Assembly (NCBI RefSeq): GCF_013409575.1
Contig: NZ_JACCCY010000003.1
Span: forward strand, 753,434 to 817,433
Source of the DNA: Macellibacteroides fermentans
GTDB taxonomy: Bacteria > Bacteroidota > Bacteroidia > Bacteroidales > Tannerellaceae
Reading direction: 5' to 3'
DNA: 64,000 bases
In this document: positions 41,624-51,402 of the stretch, piece after piece
Position numbering within the stretch: the stretch's first letter is position 1
Layout of the letters: each line of letters starts with the position of its first letter
The notes under the pieces: generated by a model
The model's database searches: none
What the model was told of the DNA's origin: nothing
Seen by the model: only the letters and a program-made list of their open reading frames with translations
Translations under genes and position numbers: made by a program

Positions 41624-42901
41624 ATGGAAATAGCAATTATTGGTCTCGGTTATGTAGGCTTACCCCTTGCGGTTGCTTTTGCCAAAAAGTACCGGGTAAG
41701 AGGTTTCGATATAGATTCGTCCCGGATAGCCGATTTGCAACAGGGTGTTGATAACACACTTGAGGTTGATGAAAATGAGCTTGTTAAGGTGTTGAAAACC
41801 TCTGTTGATAACTCCGGTGGACTTACAGTTAGCTCTGATCCGGCATCCATCCAATCCTGTTCGGTTTATATTGTTACGGTTCCTACTCCCATCACCCGGT
41901 TTAAATCGCCCGACCTGTCTCCGTTACTCTCGGCAACAGCCATGATTGGCAGTATGCTTAAGAAAGGCGACGTGGTTGTGTACGAATCGACTGTCTATCC
42001 CGGATGCACGGAGGAGGATTGTGTTCCTGTGCTCGAGCAAACATCCGGATTAAGATATAACCTGGATTTCTTTTGTGGCTATTCTCCGGAACGGGTCAAC
42101 CCCGGTGATAAGAAAAACCGTCTGGAGACCATTCGTAAGGTGGTATCCGGTTCAACCCCCGGGGTTGCCGGGATGCTGACCGGTTTATATGCTTCAATCA
42201 TTGACGCGGGTGTGTTTACAGCCTCTTCCATGAAGGTTGCCGAAGCCAGCAAAGCCATCGAGAATGCCCAGCGGGATGTAAATATCTCATTTGTAAATGA
42301 ACTCGCACTGATATTCGACCGCATGGAGATAGACACCCGCGAAGTGCTGGAGGCCGCATCAACCAAATGGAATTTCCTGAATTTTAGTCCCGGTCTGGTT
42401 GGAGGTCATTGTATCGGTGTGGATCCCTACTACCTGCTTCATAAAGCTCAATGCCTGGGTTATCACCCCCAGGTGATATTATCGGGACGGAATGTGAATG
42501 ATTCCATGGGGCATTTTGTGGCATCAAAAGTGGTGAAGCTGATGAGTAAAAAGGGAATCTGTATCGGTCAGAGTAAGGCCCTGATTCTGGGCTTTTCATT
42601 TAAGGAGAATTGCCCCGATACCCGCAACACAAGGATCATTGATATCTATACGGAGTTGTCCGACTTCGGAGTAACGGTGCAAGTGTACGATCCCTGGGTG
42701 TTTCGAAGCAAGGTGGAGGAGGAGTACGGCCTCAGCCTGCTACCCGATCTGCCCGACCTTACCACCTACGATGCCATTGTGCTTGCTGTAGGGCACGATT
42801 GCTTCCGGTCGGTCGACTTTCAATTTGTAAAAAATAAAAAAACCATCCTGTTCGACGTAAAGGGGATTCTGCCCCGGGAATGTGCTCACGGGAGGTTATA
42901 G
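41624..42901 (+). CDS. UDP-N-acetylhexosamine 6-dehydrogenase (WbpA/TviB-like)
   Basis: 425 aa nucleotide-sugar dehydrogenase, oxidising C6 of UDP-GlcNAc (or GalNAc) twice with NAD. Rossmann start MEIAIIGLGYVGLPLAVAFAKKY; VYESTVYPGCTEE; the helical dimer core AEASKAIENAQRDVNISFVNE; the catalytic Cys in GGHCIGVDPYYL; and the third domain with LILGFSFKENCPDTRNT. It supplies the uronic acid for the aminotransferase/oxidoreductase pair. It has its own likely promoter. The methyltransferase gene overlaps its 3' end or begins 8 bases after it, depending on start choice. Confidence 0.93.
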   Translation: MEIAIIGLGYVGLPLAVAFAKKYRVRGFDIDSSRIADLQQGVDNTLEVDENELVKVLKTSVDNSGGLTVSSDPASIQSCSVYIVTVPTPITRFKSPDLSPLLSATAMIGSMLKKGDVVVYESTVYPGCTEEDCVPVLEQTSGLRYNLDFFCGYSPERVNPGDKKNRLETIRKVVSGSTPGVAGMLTGLYASIIDAGVFTASSMKVAEASKAIENAQRDVNISFVNELALIFDRMEIDTREVLEAASTKWNFLNFSPGLVGGHCIGVDPYYLLHKAQCLGYHPQVILSGRNVNDSMGHFVASKVVKLMSKKGICIGQSKALILGFSFKENCPDTRNTRIIDIYTELSDFGVTVQVYDPWVFRSKVEEEYGLSLLPDLPDLTTYDAIVLAVGHDCFRSVDFQFVKNKKTILFDVKGILPRECAHGRL

Positions 42902-43722
42902 AAAACCAGATGGGAAAAATATACGGATTAACAGAAGAGGCATATACCCCCTCGCCTTTATTGCAATGGGTTACATCCGGATCCAGGGTATTGGAGCTGG
43001 GCGCTGCCATGGGATATATGACTCGCTATATGAAAGAAGAGTTGGACTGCCGGGTTACCGAAGTCGAAATAAGCGCCGAAATGGCCCGCCATGCAGCTCT
43101 TTATGCCGAACAGATGGTGGTAGGTAATCTGGATACTGATCCCTGGTTTGAAACAATAGAAGGTCCTTTCGACTATGTGGTGATGGGAGATGTGTTAGAA
43201 CATCTGCGTAATCCACGGAAGACCCTCGAAAAAGCAGTCTCCCTTCTGAAGCCCGGAGGATTTATTCTGTCATCTGTTCCCAATATTTCTCATAATGCAG
43301 TAGTGATGGGCCTGCTTAAAGGCGAATTTCCATACCAGTCCTTTGGTCTGCTTGATGATACCCATGTACATTTCTTTACCCGGAAAAGTATGTTTGAATT
43401 GTTCAATAGCTGCGGATTGCTTAGTGTGGCTGAGGAATCTAACCTGATGCGTCCCGATGCTACGGAACTTAAACAGTATTATGCATTCCGTTTTTTAGCA
43501 GCCTTCATGGTGCGTCGCCCCGATGCCCATGTTTATCAGTTTATCAATAAATGGCAATTGTCCGATGGAGGGCCGGTCGTACACCAAAAGTCAGAGGGTA
43601 TCCGTTTAGGCTGGGGTAGTGCAATCCGGGCATTGATGGACGACATGAACGAGTACCTGGGCGTAAAGCTTGGAACAGGGGGGAGTCTGACCAAAATTTT
43701 TAGGAAAAAAGTTTCTGAATGA
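42880..43722 (+). CDS. SAM-dependent class I methyltransferase
   Basis: 280 aa. Motif I VLELGAAMGYMTRYM, motif II around FDYVVMGDVLEHLRNP and motif III LLKPGGFILSSVPNISHN mark the UbiE/methyltransferase-11 type. The start is ATG 42880 (overlapping the dehydrogenase) or ATG 42910 (MGKIYGLTEEAY), which has a GGGAGG 14 bases upstream. A sugar or glycan O-methyltransferase role is inferred from its place in the polysaccharide cluster. It overlaps the flippase start by 4 bases. Confidence 0.85.
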   Translation: MCSREVIENQMGKIYGLTEEAYTPSPLLQWVTSGSRVLELGAAMGYMTRYMKEELDCRVTEVEISAEMARHAALYAEQMVVGNLDTDPWFETIEGPFDYVVMGDVLEHLRNPRKTLEKAVSLLKPGGFILSSVPNISHNAVVMGLLKGEFPYQSFGLLDDTHVHFFTRKSMFELFNSCGLLSVAEESNLMRPDATELKQYYAFRFLAAFMVRRPDAHVYQFINKWQLSDGGPVVHQKSEGIRLGWGSAIRALMDDMNEYLGVKLGTGGSLTKIFRKKVSE

Positions 43723-45191
43723 AATCATTGAAAGAACGTACCGCCACAGGCATTTTCTGGGGGGGACTTAATACCTTTTCACAACAGCTTGTCCAGCTGG
43801 TATTCGGGATTGTGATGGCCCGAATCCTGATGCCCGACGATTATGGTTTAATCGGGATGATCTCGGTCTTCACCCTGGTTGCCAACACACTGCAGGAAAG
43901 TGGTTTCTCGTCCACACTAATTAAAATGCAGGCACCCACCAAAGAGGACTATGCGTCGGTCTTCTGGTTCAACGTTTTTATCAGTCTGGTCATCTACCTC
44001 ATTCTTTTTGTGTCGGCTCCGGCAATAGCTGGTTTCTTCGATCAACCGGTTCTGGTGGATTATTCCCGTGTGGTGTTCCTGTCATTTGTCTTCAACGCAT
44101 TGGGTATCATTCAAAACGCCATTCTTACCAAGCAGATTGCGCAGAAGCAGCTGGCCATGGTAAATCTGGGATCCATTCTGTTGTCGTGTGTCCTGGGACT
44201 TACATTTGCGTTGCTCGATTTTGCGCATTGGGCCATCGCCATACAGGCGGTGTCACTTTCATTTTTCCGTACCCTGCTGCTCTGGATGATGAGCGACTGG
44301 CGACCGGAAGCTTCGTTCCATCTGCCTGCTCTAAAGCGGATGTTCCCGTTTAGCGTAAAGCTTCTTTTCTCGGGTGTAATCACCCAGCTGGCCGGAGGGG
44401 CCTATTCTTTGTTCCTTGGTAAGTATTACGATGCGGAACAGGTTGGTTACTATACCCAGGCAAATAAATGGTATACCATTCCCTATTCCATTGTGTATGG
44501 GATTATCAACACATTGGCTTTACCTGTATTGTCCGAGATAAGCAATGAAACCGAACGGCAGCGGGCTGTATTTCGCAAAATGATGAGGTTTACAGCTTTT
44601 ATCTCATTTCCTATGATTCTGGGACTTGCCTTCATCGCCAAAGAGTTTATTTTGGTGATGGTTACGGCCAAATGGCTGGGTGCGGTGGTAATTCTTCAGA
44701 TTCTTTGTATCTGGGGAGCATTTGTCCCGATGTACAGCCTGTATGTAAATGTTATGATATCCCGTGGTCATCCGGGTGTAAACCTGATATTCAGCCTTGT
44801 GAACGGATGTTTACTCCTGGCAACCATAGTGGCGACGGTGCATCTGGGAGTGGTTAAGCTGTTGTTATTTACTACGGCGATCAATTTACTTACACTGGGG
44901 GCCTACTTTGTAGTAGCCTGGAGATTGCTCCGTTTCGGACTGACCGATTTTATAAGAGATGTGCTTCCCTTCGGATTTATTACTGTTGCGGTTTTCCTGG
45001 TGGTTTCCTTATTGTTAAAACCAGTGGATAATATATATTTGTTGCTGATTCTCAAGATTCTGCTTTCCGCATTGTTGTATGTGGGAGTGATGAAATTGCT
45101 TCGCGTGGTAATTCTGGAGGAGATTCTTGGTTATTTTAGCGGTATGAAGCGTAAATTTGCAGTACAAAAGAAAAACGATGAAACAAAATAA
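43719..45191 (+). CDS. Polysaccharide flippase (Wzx/PST family)
   Basis: 490 aa, about 12-14 hydrophobic segments. MOP-superfamily oligosaccharide flippase with the family pattern GIFWGGLNTFSQQLVQLVFGIVMARILMPDDYGLIGM and later GGAYSLFLGKYYDAEQVGYYTQANK. It would move lipid-linked repeat units across the inner membrane. No Wzy polymerase is clearly present in the window, which leaves open how units are joined. Overlaps both neighbours. Confidence 0.92.
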   Translation: MKSLKERTATGIFWGGLNTFSQQLVQLVFGIVMARILMPDDYGLIGMISVFTLVANTLQESGFSSTLIKMQAPTKEDYASVFWFNVFISLVIYLILFVSAPAIAGFFDQPVLVDYSRVVFLSFVFNALGIIQNAILTKQIAQKQLAMVNLGSILLSCVLGLTFALLDFAHWAIAIQAVSLSFFRTLLLWMMSDWRPEASFHLPALKRMFPFSVKLLFSGVITQLAGGAYSLFLGKYYDAEQVGYYTQANKWYTIPYSIVYGIINTLALPVLSEISNETERQRAVFRKMMRFTAFISFPMILGLAFIAKEFILVMVTAKWLGAVVILQILCIWGAFVPMYSLYVNVMISRGHPGVNLIFSLVNGCLLLATIVATVHLGVVKLLLFTTAINLLTLGAYFVVAWRLLRFGLTDFIRDVLPFGFITVAVFLVVSLLLKPVDNIYLLLILKILLSALLYVGVMKLLRVVILEEILGYFSGMKRKFAVQKKNDETK

Positions 45192-46266
45192 AGCAAGGGT
45201 ACTGGCCTTTTATCTGCCACAGTTCCATCCAACACCCGAAAATGATGCGTGGTGGGGAAAAGGATTTACGGAATGGACCAATGTGGGTAAAGCTAAGCCC
45301 CTGTTCAGAGGACATTACCAACCTCAGGTACCGGCAGATCTGGGCTATTACGACCTGAGAGTGCCCGAAACCCGTGTTGCTCAGGCCGATATGGCCCGTG
45401 AATATGGTGTAGAGGGATTCTGTTACTGGCATTATTGGTTCGGTAACGGCCGCCGTTTGTTGGACAGACCTTTTACGGAGGTGCTGGAGTCCGGCAACCC
45501 CGATTTCCCTTTTTGTCTGGCTTGGGCCAACCATAGCTGGCATGGAATCTATTGCGGTGTAAAGAGTAAAGAGCCTTTAATTGAACAGACCTATAATGGC
45601 TTGTCCGATTACGAACATCATTTTTACGATGTGTTGCCTGCATTCAAAGACAAGCGCTACATAACAGTGGATGGAAAGCCTTTTTTCCTTGTCTTCTCTC
45701 CGTTGGAGATTCCCGATCCCAAAGAATTTATTGATTGCTGGCAGCAGCTGGCAATCCGGAACGGACTTAAAGGGATTCATTTCGTAGCGCATACTTATAA
45801 AGCGGAGAATATAGACCTATTGCTCTCCCGTGGATTTGATGCGGTTAACGTTGTTCGTCTGTTCGATTACCAGCGACACGGACTTTCCGTGTTTAAAATG
45901 GCGGTCAATAAAATAAAGCGTGAGTTTTTTAAACACGGATTTTGGTGCGAGTACAAGGATGCCATGAAGTTCTTCTCCGGCAAGGAAGATGTGCAGGAGA
46001 ATGTATACCCCACGGTTGTTCCCAACTGGGACCATTCTCCCCGTACCGGCAAATTCGGTGTCATTCTAAAAAATTCTTCTCCCGGATTGTTTCGTAAGCA
46101 TGTGGAGAAGGTATTGGATAGCGTAGATCATAAGGCCGATGAACACAAGGTGGTCATACTCAAATCGTGGAACGAATGGGCGGAAGGTAATTATATGGAA
46201 CCCGACCTGAAGCACGGAAGAGGGTATCTGGAAGCACTGAAAGCAGCTCTTAACAAAAAACAATGA
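45178..46266 (+). CDS. WbsX-like / GH99-type glycan protein
   Basis: 362 aa from ATG 45178 (MKQNKARVLAFYLPQFHPTPEND). The WbsX family (glycosyl hydrolase 99-like TIM barrel) has GFTEWTNVGKAKPLFRGHYQP, GFCYWHYWFGNGRRLL and KSWNEWAEGNYMEP near the end. It is found in O-antigen and capsule clusters. Whether it cuts (endo-mannanase-like) or transfers sugars is unknown. Its start overlaps the flippase by 14 bases. No signal peptide, so cytoplasmic. Confidence 0.9.
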   Translation: MKQNKARVLAFYLPQFHPTPENDAWWGKGFTEWTNVGKAKPLFRGHYQPQVPADLGYYDLRVPETRVAQADMAREYGVEGFCYWHYWFGNGRRLLDRPFTEVLESGNPDFPFCLAWANHSWHGIYCGVKSKEPLIEQTYNGLSDYEHHFYDVLPAFKDKRYITVDGKPFFLVFSPLEIPDPKEFIDCWQQLAIRNGLKGIHFVAHTYKAENIDLLLSRGFDAVNVVRLFDYQRHGLSVFKMAVNKIKREFFKHGFWCEYKDAMKFFSGKEDVQENVYPTVVPNWDHSPRTGKFGVILKNSSPGLFRKHVEKVLDSVDHKADEHKVVILKSWNEWAEGNYMEPDLKHGRGYLEALKAALNKKQ

Positions 46267-47195
46267 ACAACACCTGCTCATCCTTACTTTACACGGTTTC
46301 GGTAATCATTGTGAACTACAATACACGTGATTACCTTGACAATTGCCTGCGAAGTCTTTTTGCCTGTACGAAAGGGGTCTTATTCGAGGTGATTGTAATA
46401 GACAATGCCTCATCCGACGATTCAGTACGGATGGTAAAAGATTCCTATCCATCGGTCACCGTAATTGAGTCGGACCGTAACCTGGGATTTGGGGCAGCCA
46501 ATAACCGGGCCTTTGATGAAGCAAAGGGGAAGTATATATTTTTCCTGAATCCGGATACGGTGCTGTTGAATGATGCGGTTTCTATTTTGGCCACCTACCT
46601 CGATACAACACCTTCGGTTGCTCTTTGTGGAGGAAACCTGTATACGCCCGACGAGCACCCCAACGGATCCTATAGTCTGTTCACCCATTCGGTGCTAAGG
46701 GAAATCTGTATTGCACTCAATATACCTTATTCCGATAAAGGAGAATATTTCAATACCGGACACAGTAAACCGGTAGGGACCATCTGTGGGGCCGATATGA
46801 TGATAAAGAGAACGGTGTTTGAGAAAGTAGGGAGGTTTAATGAAATCTTTTTCATGTACTATGAGGAACCTGATCTGTGCAGCCGGATCAAGAAGGCCGG
46901 TTTTGCGGTTCATTCGGTTCCTGAAGCCAGAATAATTCACTTTGAAGGAGGGGCAACCCACCTGAACACGGTATTCGACAAACCATCCAAATTCTTTTTC
47001 ATAAGCAGTCAGCTTGCCTATTCGAAGCTGCATCTGAAGCTTCTTTATCCGGTTCTATGGGCCATTCACTTCGGGAAGTCGGCTTTAGCCTATTCGGTCT
47101 ACTCACTTAAGAAGAACCAACGACGAAAAGTATATTGGCTCAACTATCTATTCACCGTCTGCGGAAAGCCTTTACCGGCTTGTGCATCCAAGTAA
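46263..47195 (+). CDS. GT2 glycosyltransferase (rhamnosyltransferase-like)
   Basis: 310 aa. GT-A start TVSVIIVNYNTRDYLDNCLRSL, VIVIDNASSDDSV, GFGAANNRAFDEAKGKYIFFLNPDTVL, and a later CGADMMIKRTVFEKVGRFNEIFFMYYEEPDLCSRIKKAG. This is the WcaA/RfbF-like group that often adds rhamnose or similar sugars. A C-terminal amphipathic helix may dock it to the membrane. Overlaps the upstream and downstream genes by 4 and 14 bases; donor unknown. Confidence 0.9.
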   Translation: MNNTCSSLLYTVSVIIVNYNTRDYLDNCLRSLFACTKGVLFEVIVIDNASSDDSVRMVKDSYPSVTVIESDRNLGFGAANNRAFDEAKGKYIFFLNPDTVLLNDAVSILATYLDTTPSVALCGGNLYTPDEHPNGSYSLFTHSVLREICIALNIPYSDKGEYFNTGHSKPVGTICGADMMIKRTVFEKVGRFNEIFFMYYEEPDLCSRIKKAGFAVHSVPEARIIHFEGGATHLNTVFDKPSKFFFISSQLAYSKLHLKLLYPVLWAIHFGKSALAYSVYSLKKNQRRKVYWLNYLFTVCGKPLPACASK

Positions 47196-47202
47196 CGCCT
47201 GT

Positions 47203-48387
47203 ATGGAACGTAAACGAACGCTGTTATTTCCGATTGTCGATTTTCAGGAGATTAATTTGGGGAAAGACGTATTTCTCACGCCTTATTATCTGGGGAAAAA
47301 GCATAATCTGGAAGTCCGGATTGTGTATCCCTTATCCGAAAATAACAACCATCTGCCGGCGGAGTACAGAGGTGTAGAACTGATTCCTTTACCGTTCAAA
47401 AGCAATTACTCTTCCTTTTCCTTTAAGGGTGAGTGGTATTTTCTCTACTATATTTTGAGGCATGCCCGGGAAACGGATGTGCTGATGCGGTTTCATTTTT
47501 CGGTTCAGACCGGACTGATCGGATTAATCTACAAGATGCTGAATCCGAATGGGGTATTTTATATCAAAGGAGACGGTTACGGATTGTTCACCTCCCTGTT
47601 TCGCAAAGAGAATTCGCTTCTGATGAAGGCTAAGAATTTCCTTATCCGTAAGGCGATGCATTTCACCTGCGGGTTGGCCGACCTGATTTCGGTTGAGACT
47701 CCGTCGTTGTTTGATTATCTGCGTACTGAACTTCCTGCAAGGATGAATGATAAAGTGGTGTTGATGCTGAACGGATTTGATGAAGAATATTGCCGGGAGC
47801 TGCAGATTAAAAGACGTTCACTGCCAGAAAAGGAGAATATTATGCTGGCCGTGGGACGTATCGGTGCCCCCGATAAAAACAACGAACAGCTGCTGTATGC
47901 CTTGGAGAAGACAGACCTGAAGGACTGGAAGGTTGTCTTTGTGGGACCGGTGGAAAACCGTACACACGATTTCAGGCAGACGATCGACGAATTTTATAAA
48001 CGGAATCCGCACCTCACGGAGAAGGTTTTGTTTCCGGGAGCTGTTTACGATAAAAAAGAGTTGTGGGAATGGTATAACAGAGCCAAAGTATTTGTGCATA
48101 CCTCCCCAAAAGAATCTTTTGGCATTGTTTTGAGCGAGGCTTTTTATTTCGACAATTATATTTTATCTACATCGGTCGGAATCGCAAGTTATTTAATTAA
48201 CTTTGGCTACGGCGAATTGGTGAATCATAACGATGTAGAGGGATTAGCATCCAAACTGCAGGAGGTGATAGACGGAAAGACAGACCTGGAGGAGCGTCTT
48301 AGCTCACGCACCATGGATAATGATGCCTTTACGCTGAAAAAGGAGATAGATAAATTGGGAAATCTTTTCCCGAAAACGGCTAAATAA
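47203..48387 (+). CDS. GT4/GT1-type glycosyltransferase
   Basis: 394 aa from ATG 47203 (MERKRTLLFPIVDFQEINLG). Two-domain GT-B fold. The C-terminal donor half has MLAVGRIGAPDKNNEQLLYALE and the EX7E-type motif SPKESFGIVLSEAF. The N-terminal acceptor half is divergent. It takes a nucleotide-sugar donor and extends the lipid-linked repeat unit at the cytoplasmic face. The longest frame starts at 47182 and would overlap the upstream gene; the later ATG begins 7 bases after it. Confidence 0.88.
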   Translation: MERKRTLLFPIVDFQEINLGKDVFLTPYYLGKKHNLEVRIVYPLSENNNHLPAEYRGVELIPLPFKSNYSSFSFKGEWYFLYYILRHARETDVLMRFHFSVQTGLIGLIYKMLNPNGVFYIKGDGYGLFTSLFRKENSLLMKAKNFLIRKAMHFTCGLADLISVETPSLFDYLRTELPARMNDKVVLMLNGFDEEYCRELQIKRRSLPEKENIMLAVGRIGAPDKNNEQLLYALEKTDLKDWKVVFVGPVENRTHDFRQTIDEFYKRNPHLTEKVLFPGAVYDKKELWEWYNRAKVFVHTSPKESFGIVLSEAFYFDNYILSTSVGIASYLINFGYGELVNHNDVEGLASKLQEVIDGKTDLEERLSSRTMDNDAFTLKKEIDKLGNLFPKTAK

Positions 48388-48395
48388 AGGAGACG

Positions 48396-49307
48396 ATGTA
48401 CAATATTCCCATTTTGTTTTTAATATTTTGCAGACCGGATACCACCGAACAGGTTTTTGAACAGATACGGGCAATCAAGCCTGCCCGGTTGTATGTAGCG
48501 GCCGATGCTCCCAGAGCAGGGCGCCCCGATGAGGCGGAAAGGGCGGCGCAGGCAAGAGCCATTACGGAGAAGGTGGACTGGCCATGTGAGGTGAAGACGC
48601 TGTACCGCGAACAAAACCTGGGATGCAAAAGGGCTGTCTCGGAAGCGATCAGCTGGTTTTTCGAACAGGAGGAATATGGCGTGATTCTGGAAGACGATTG
48701 TCTGCCTCACCCATCCTTTTTCCCCTATTGCGAAGAGCTGCTGTTGCGATATAAAGACGATCCGCGGATAGGCCATATCAGCGGGAATTGTTTCCTGCCT
48801 CAGGCCATATCGCCGGAACTGAGTTACGATTTCTGTTCCGTTACTCATATCTGGGGATGGGCAACGTGGCGCAGGGTATGGAAAAACTTCTCTCTCGATT
48901 TTCCTTTTTGGGAGGCCACAAAGAACAACCCGGACAAGCGTAAATCCCTTTTCCGTACCAAACGGGAGGAGATCTATTTCACCTCCTTTATTGAAGACAC
49001 ATTGGCAGACCGTTATGGTATAAGCGCATGGGATGTGCAGTATTACTTTATGCTGCGAACACAAAACCAGCTCTCCATCTACCCGTCGGTCAACCTGGTT
49101 ACCAATATCGGACTCAATTCTGTTGGAGCCACACACGCTACCCGAAAAAAAGAAAAACAATTTGTATCTTCGCAACCCATCGCTTTACCACTCACCCATC
49201 CGGTGTATGTGATGGACAACAAAGACATTAATGAAGCGGCCGTAAAAGGGAGTTTCTTCTCTTACAAGCGGCTGGCAAGGTATTATTTGAATAAACTTAC
49301 AAAATAA
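48396..49307 (+). CDS. GT-A glycosyltransferase (HlpA-like group)
   Basis: 303 aa. MYNIPILFLIFCRPDTTEQVFEQIR start; EDDCLPHPSFFPYCEELL carries the DxD-like metal motif; WGWATWRRVW follows in the acceptor part. It matches a family of sugar transferases in polysaccharide loci sometimes called hemolysin-like HlpA. Donor and linkage unknown. It follows the GT4 gene by 8 bases. Confidence 0.85.
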   Translation: MYNIPILFLIFCRPDTTEQVFEQIRAIKPARLYVAADAPRAGRPDEAERAAQARAITEKVDWPCEVKTLYREQNLGCKRAVSEAISWFFEQEEYGVILEDDCLPHPSFFPYCEELLLRYKDDPRIGHISGNCFLPQAISPELSYDFCSVTHIWGWATWRRVWKNFSLDFPFWEATKNNPDKRKSLFRTKREEIYFTSFIEDTLADRYGISAWDVQYYFMLRTQNQLSIYPSVNLVTNIGLNSVGATHATRKKEKQFVSSQPIALPLTHPVYVMDNKDINEAAVKGSFFSYKRLARYYLNKLTK

Positions 49308-49334
49308 TAAAAGAGGGCTAACGATTTGCAGGAT

Positions 49335-50621
49335 ATGAAAGTTCTGATTCTTTGTACTTCCGAAAACACAGGAGGCGCCGCAGTGGCAGCCAAACGACTG
49401 ATGTATGCCCTGCATTCCATTGGAGTTGAGGCGAAGATGCTGGTCCGCGACAAGCAGACAGACGATTCCCATGTGTACTCTGTCAATACATCTTGGATTA
49501 GTACCAAGCTTAATTTCCTCCGGTTTGTAGCAGAGAGACTCCTTATATTTCTGTGTAACAAGTTTAGTAAAGAGAATCTTTTCCGCACTTCGATTGCAAA
49601 TACCGGGAATGATTTGTCCCGTCATCCGTTGGTACAGGAGGCCGATGTGATTCACCTGCACTGGATAAATCAGGGCTTGCTTTCCATAGCGGATATACGC
49701 GGACTGATCCGATCCGGGAAAACCGTATTGTGGACAATGCACGATATGTGGGCCTTTACCGGAATTTGTCATTATTCGGGCAATTGCCTTAAATTTACGG
49801 AAAAATGTTTCAACTGTCCCCAGCAGCCTGCGCATCCCTTTGCCGATCTGTCGGCGCTGACCTGGGAGCAGAAAAAGAAGATACCGCAAGATAGGATAGT
49901 CTACGTAGGTTGCAGCAAATGGATTACAGAAACTGCCCGTCACAGCGAATTAGTATCGGGAGCCCAGATTACATGGGTTCCTAATCCCATTGATACAACC
50001 CGGTATTATCCGGTTGACCGGATTGAAGCCAGAACCCATTTCAATCTGGATGCAGATAAAATCTATCTGTTGTTCGGTGCCGCCAAGCTTACGGACGAAC
50101 GTAAGGGCGCTGCTTACCTGAAGGAGGCCTGCCGGATACTGAAAGAGAAACATCCTGAATTGGACTACCGCATCGAGCTTTTGCTGATGGGCAAGGCACA
50201 GGAGGATATTCTCGGCTATTTTCCCTATCCCACACGCTCATTCGGTTATCTGAGTTCAGAATCAGAGCTGGTCAAGGCCTATTCGGCTGCAACCCTGTTT
50301 GTGATTCCGTCGTTGGAGGACAACCTGCCCAACTCCATCATGGAGTCCATGGCTTGCGGAACCCCGTGTGTTGGTTTCCGCAACGGAGGTATCCCCGAAA
50401 TGATCGATCATAAGGAGAACGGCTATGTGGCCGATTACCTGGATGCCGAGGATCTGGCCAGGGGAATATATTGGACGATAGCCGCATCCGGAGATGAGGC
50501 AATACGGGATGCCTGTGTGGAGAGAGTGAAAGTCCACTACAATCAGCAGCAAATTGCCCGACGATATTATCAATTATATGAAGACGCATCCAAGCGGATT
50601 CAAACAATGAAAGAAAGATGA
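49335..50621 (+). CDS. GT4 glycosyltransferase
   Basis: 428 aa from ATG 49335 (MKVLILCTSENTGGAAVAAKRL). GT-B fold: GGAAVAAKRLMYAL and VIHLHWINQGLLS in the N-half, WTMHDMWAFTGICHYSGNCLKF with a small cysteine group (ECFNCPQQ-like, CFNCPQQPAHP), and the C-terminal EX7E motif in SLEDNLPNSIMESMACGTPCVGFRNGGIPE. The WTMHDMW pattern is typical for Bacteroidetes capsule GT4 enzymes. The later ATG is chosen over TTG 49326. It overlaps the next gene by 4 bases. Confidence 0.9.
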   Translation: MKVLILCTSENTGGAAVAAKRLMYALHSIGVEAKMLVRDKQTDDSHVYSVNTSWISTKLNFLRFVAERLLIFLCNKFSKENLFRTSIANTGNDLSRHPLVQEADVIHLHWINQGLLSIADIRGLIRSGKTVLWTMHDMWAFTGICHYSGNCLKFTEKCFNCPQQPAHPFADLSALTWEQKKKIPQDRIVYVGCSKWITETARHSELVSGAQITWVPNPIDTTRYYPVDRIEARTHFNLDADKIYLLFGAAKLTDERKGAAYLKEACRILKEKHPELDYRIELLLMGKAQEDILGYFPYPTRSFGYLSSESELVKAYSAATLFVIPSLEDNLPNSIMESMACGTPCVGFRNGGIPEMIDHKENGYVADYLDAEDLARGIYWTIAASGDEAIRDACVERVKVHYNQQQIARRYYQLYEDASKRIQTMKER

Positions 50622-51376
50622 TACAACCCCTTTTTTCCATCATAACGGTTACTTATAATGCAGAACAATGGCTGGAACGGACCATCCTGAGTGTTCTGAG
50701 TCAGTCGTATCCCCATATAGAGTACATTCTGATAGACGGGGCATCGACAGATGGCACCCTCGAGATAGCCAACCGCTATGCATCCGGAATTACATGCCTG
50801 CTAAGCGAACCCGACAAAGGGTTGTACGATGCCATGAATAAAGGCTTGCACAAAGCAACGGGCGATTACGTTTGGTTTCTCAATGCCGGAGATACATTGC
50901 CTACGGCAGATACGATTTACCGTATGGTGAAACGATTGGATAAACGGGGTATCTATCCGGATGTGCTGTATGGAGAAACCAACCTGGTGGATGCGGAGGG
51001 CCGCAGCCTGGGAGCACGGCGCCTGAAAGCCCCAAAGAAGCTAACATGGAAAAGTTTTCGTATGGGTATGCTGGTCTGCCACCAGTCGTTTCTCGTAAAA
51101 CGTGAGCTGGCGCCCGATTACGACTTGAATTACCGTCTGGTAGCCGATTACGACTGGTGTTTACGATGCCTGAAGCGTTCGAATACGATTCATCATACAC
51201 ATATGATATTATCCAACTTCCTGGAAGCGGGCATGAGCACCGTAAACCGCAAGGCATCGCTGAAGGAGCGTTATGAAATTATGTGCCGCTACTACGGGAA
51301 GCTACCTGTCATCCTGCTTCACGGATGGTTTGCAGTACGCTTTTACTTTGCCAAATGGGTGAAGGGGCGGGTATAA
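50618..51376 (+). CDS. GT2 glycosyltransferase (WcaA-like)
   Basis: 252 aa. FSIITVTYNAEQWLERTILSVLSQSYPHIEYILIDGASTDGT, the metal motif FLNAGDTLP, and the CHQSFLVKRELAPDYDLNYRLVADYDWCLRC acceptor part are typical of small capsule GT2 enzymes that put the first or second sugar on the repeat unit. No C-terminal membrane helices. Last glycosyltransferase of the cluster. Confidence 0.9.
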   Translation: MIQPLFSIITVTYNAEQWLERTILSVLSQSYPHIEYILIDGASTDGTLEIANRYASGITCLLSEPDKGLYDAMNKGLHKATGDYVWFLNAGDTLPTADTIYRMVKRLDKRGIYPDVLYGETNLVDAEGRSLGARRLKAPKKLTWKSFRMGMLVCHQSFLVKRELAPDYDLNYRLVADYDWCLRCLKRSNTIHHTHMILSNFLEAGMSTVNRKASLKERYEIMCRYYGKLPVILLHGWFAVRFYFAKWVKGRV

Positions 51377-51402
51377 ACGAATTTATAATTAAAACAGAAA
51401 AT

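Noticed and set aside
51283..51402. 40-codon extension of the YfhO protein
   Set aside because: It overlaps the upstream glycosyltransferase frame and has no membrane-protein character; ATG 51403 fits better.
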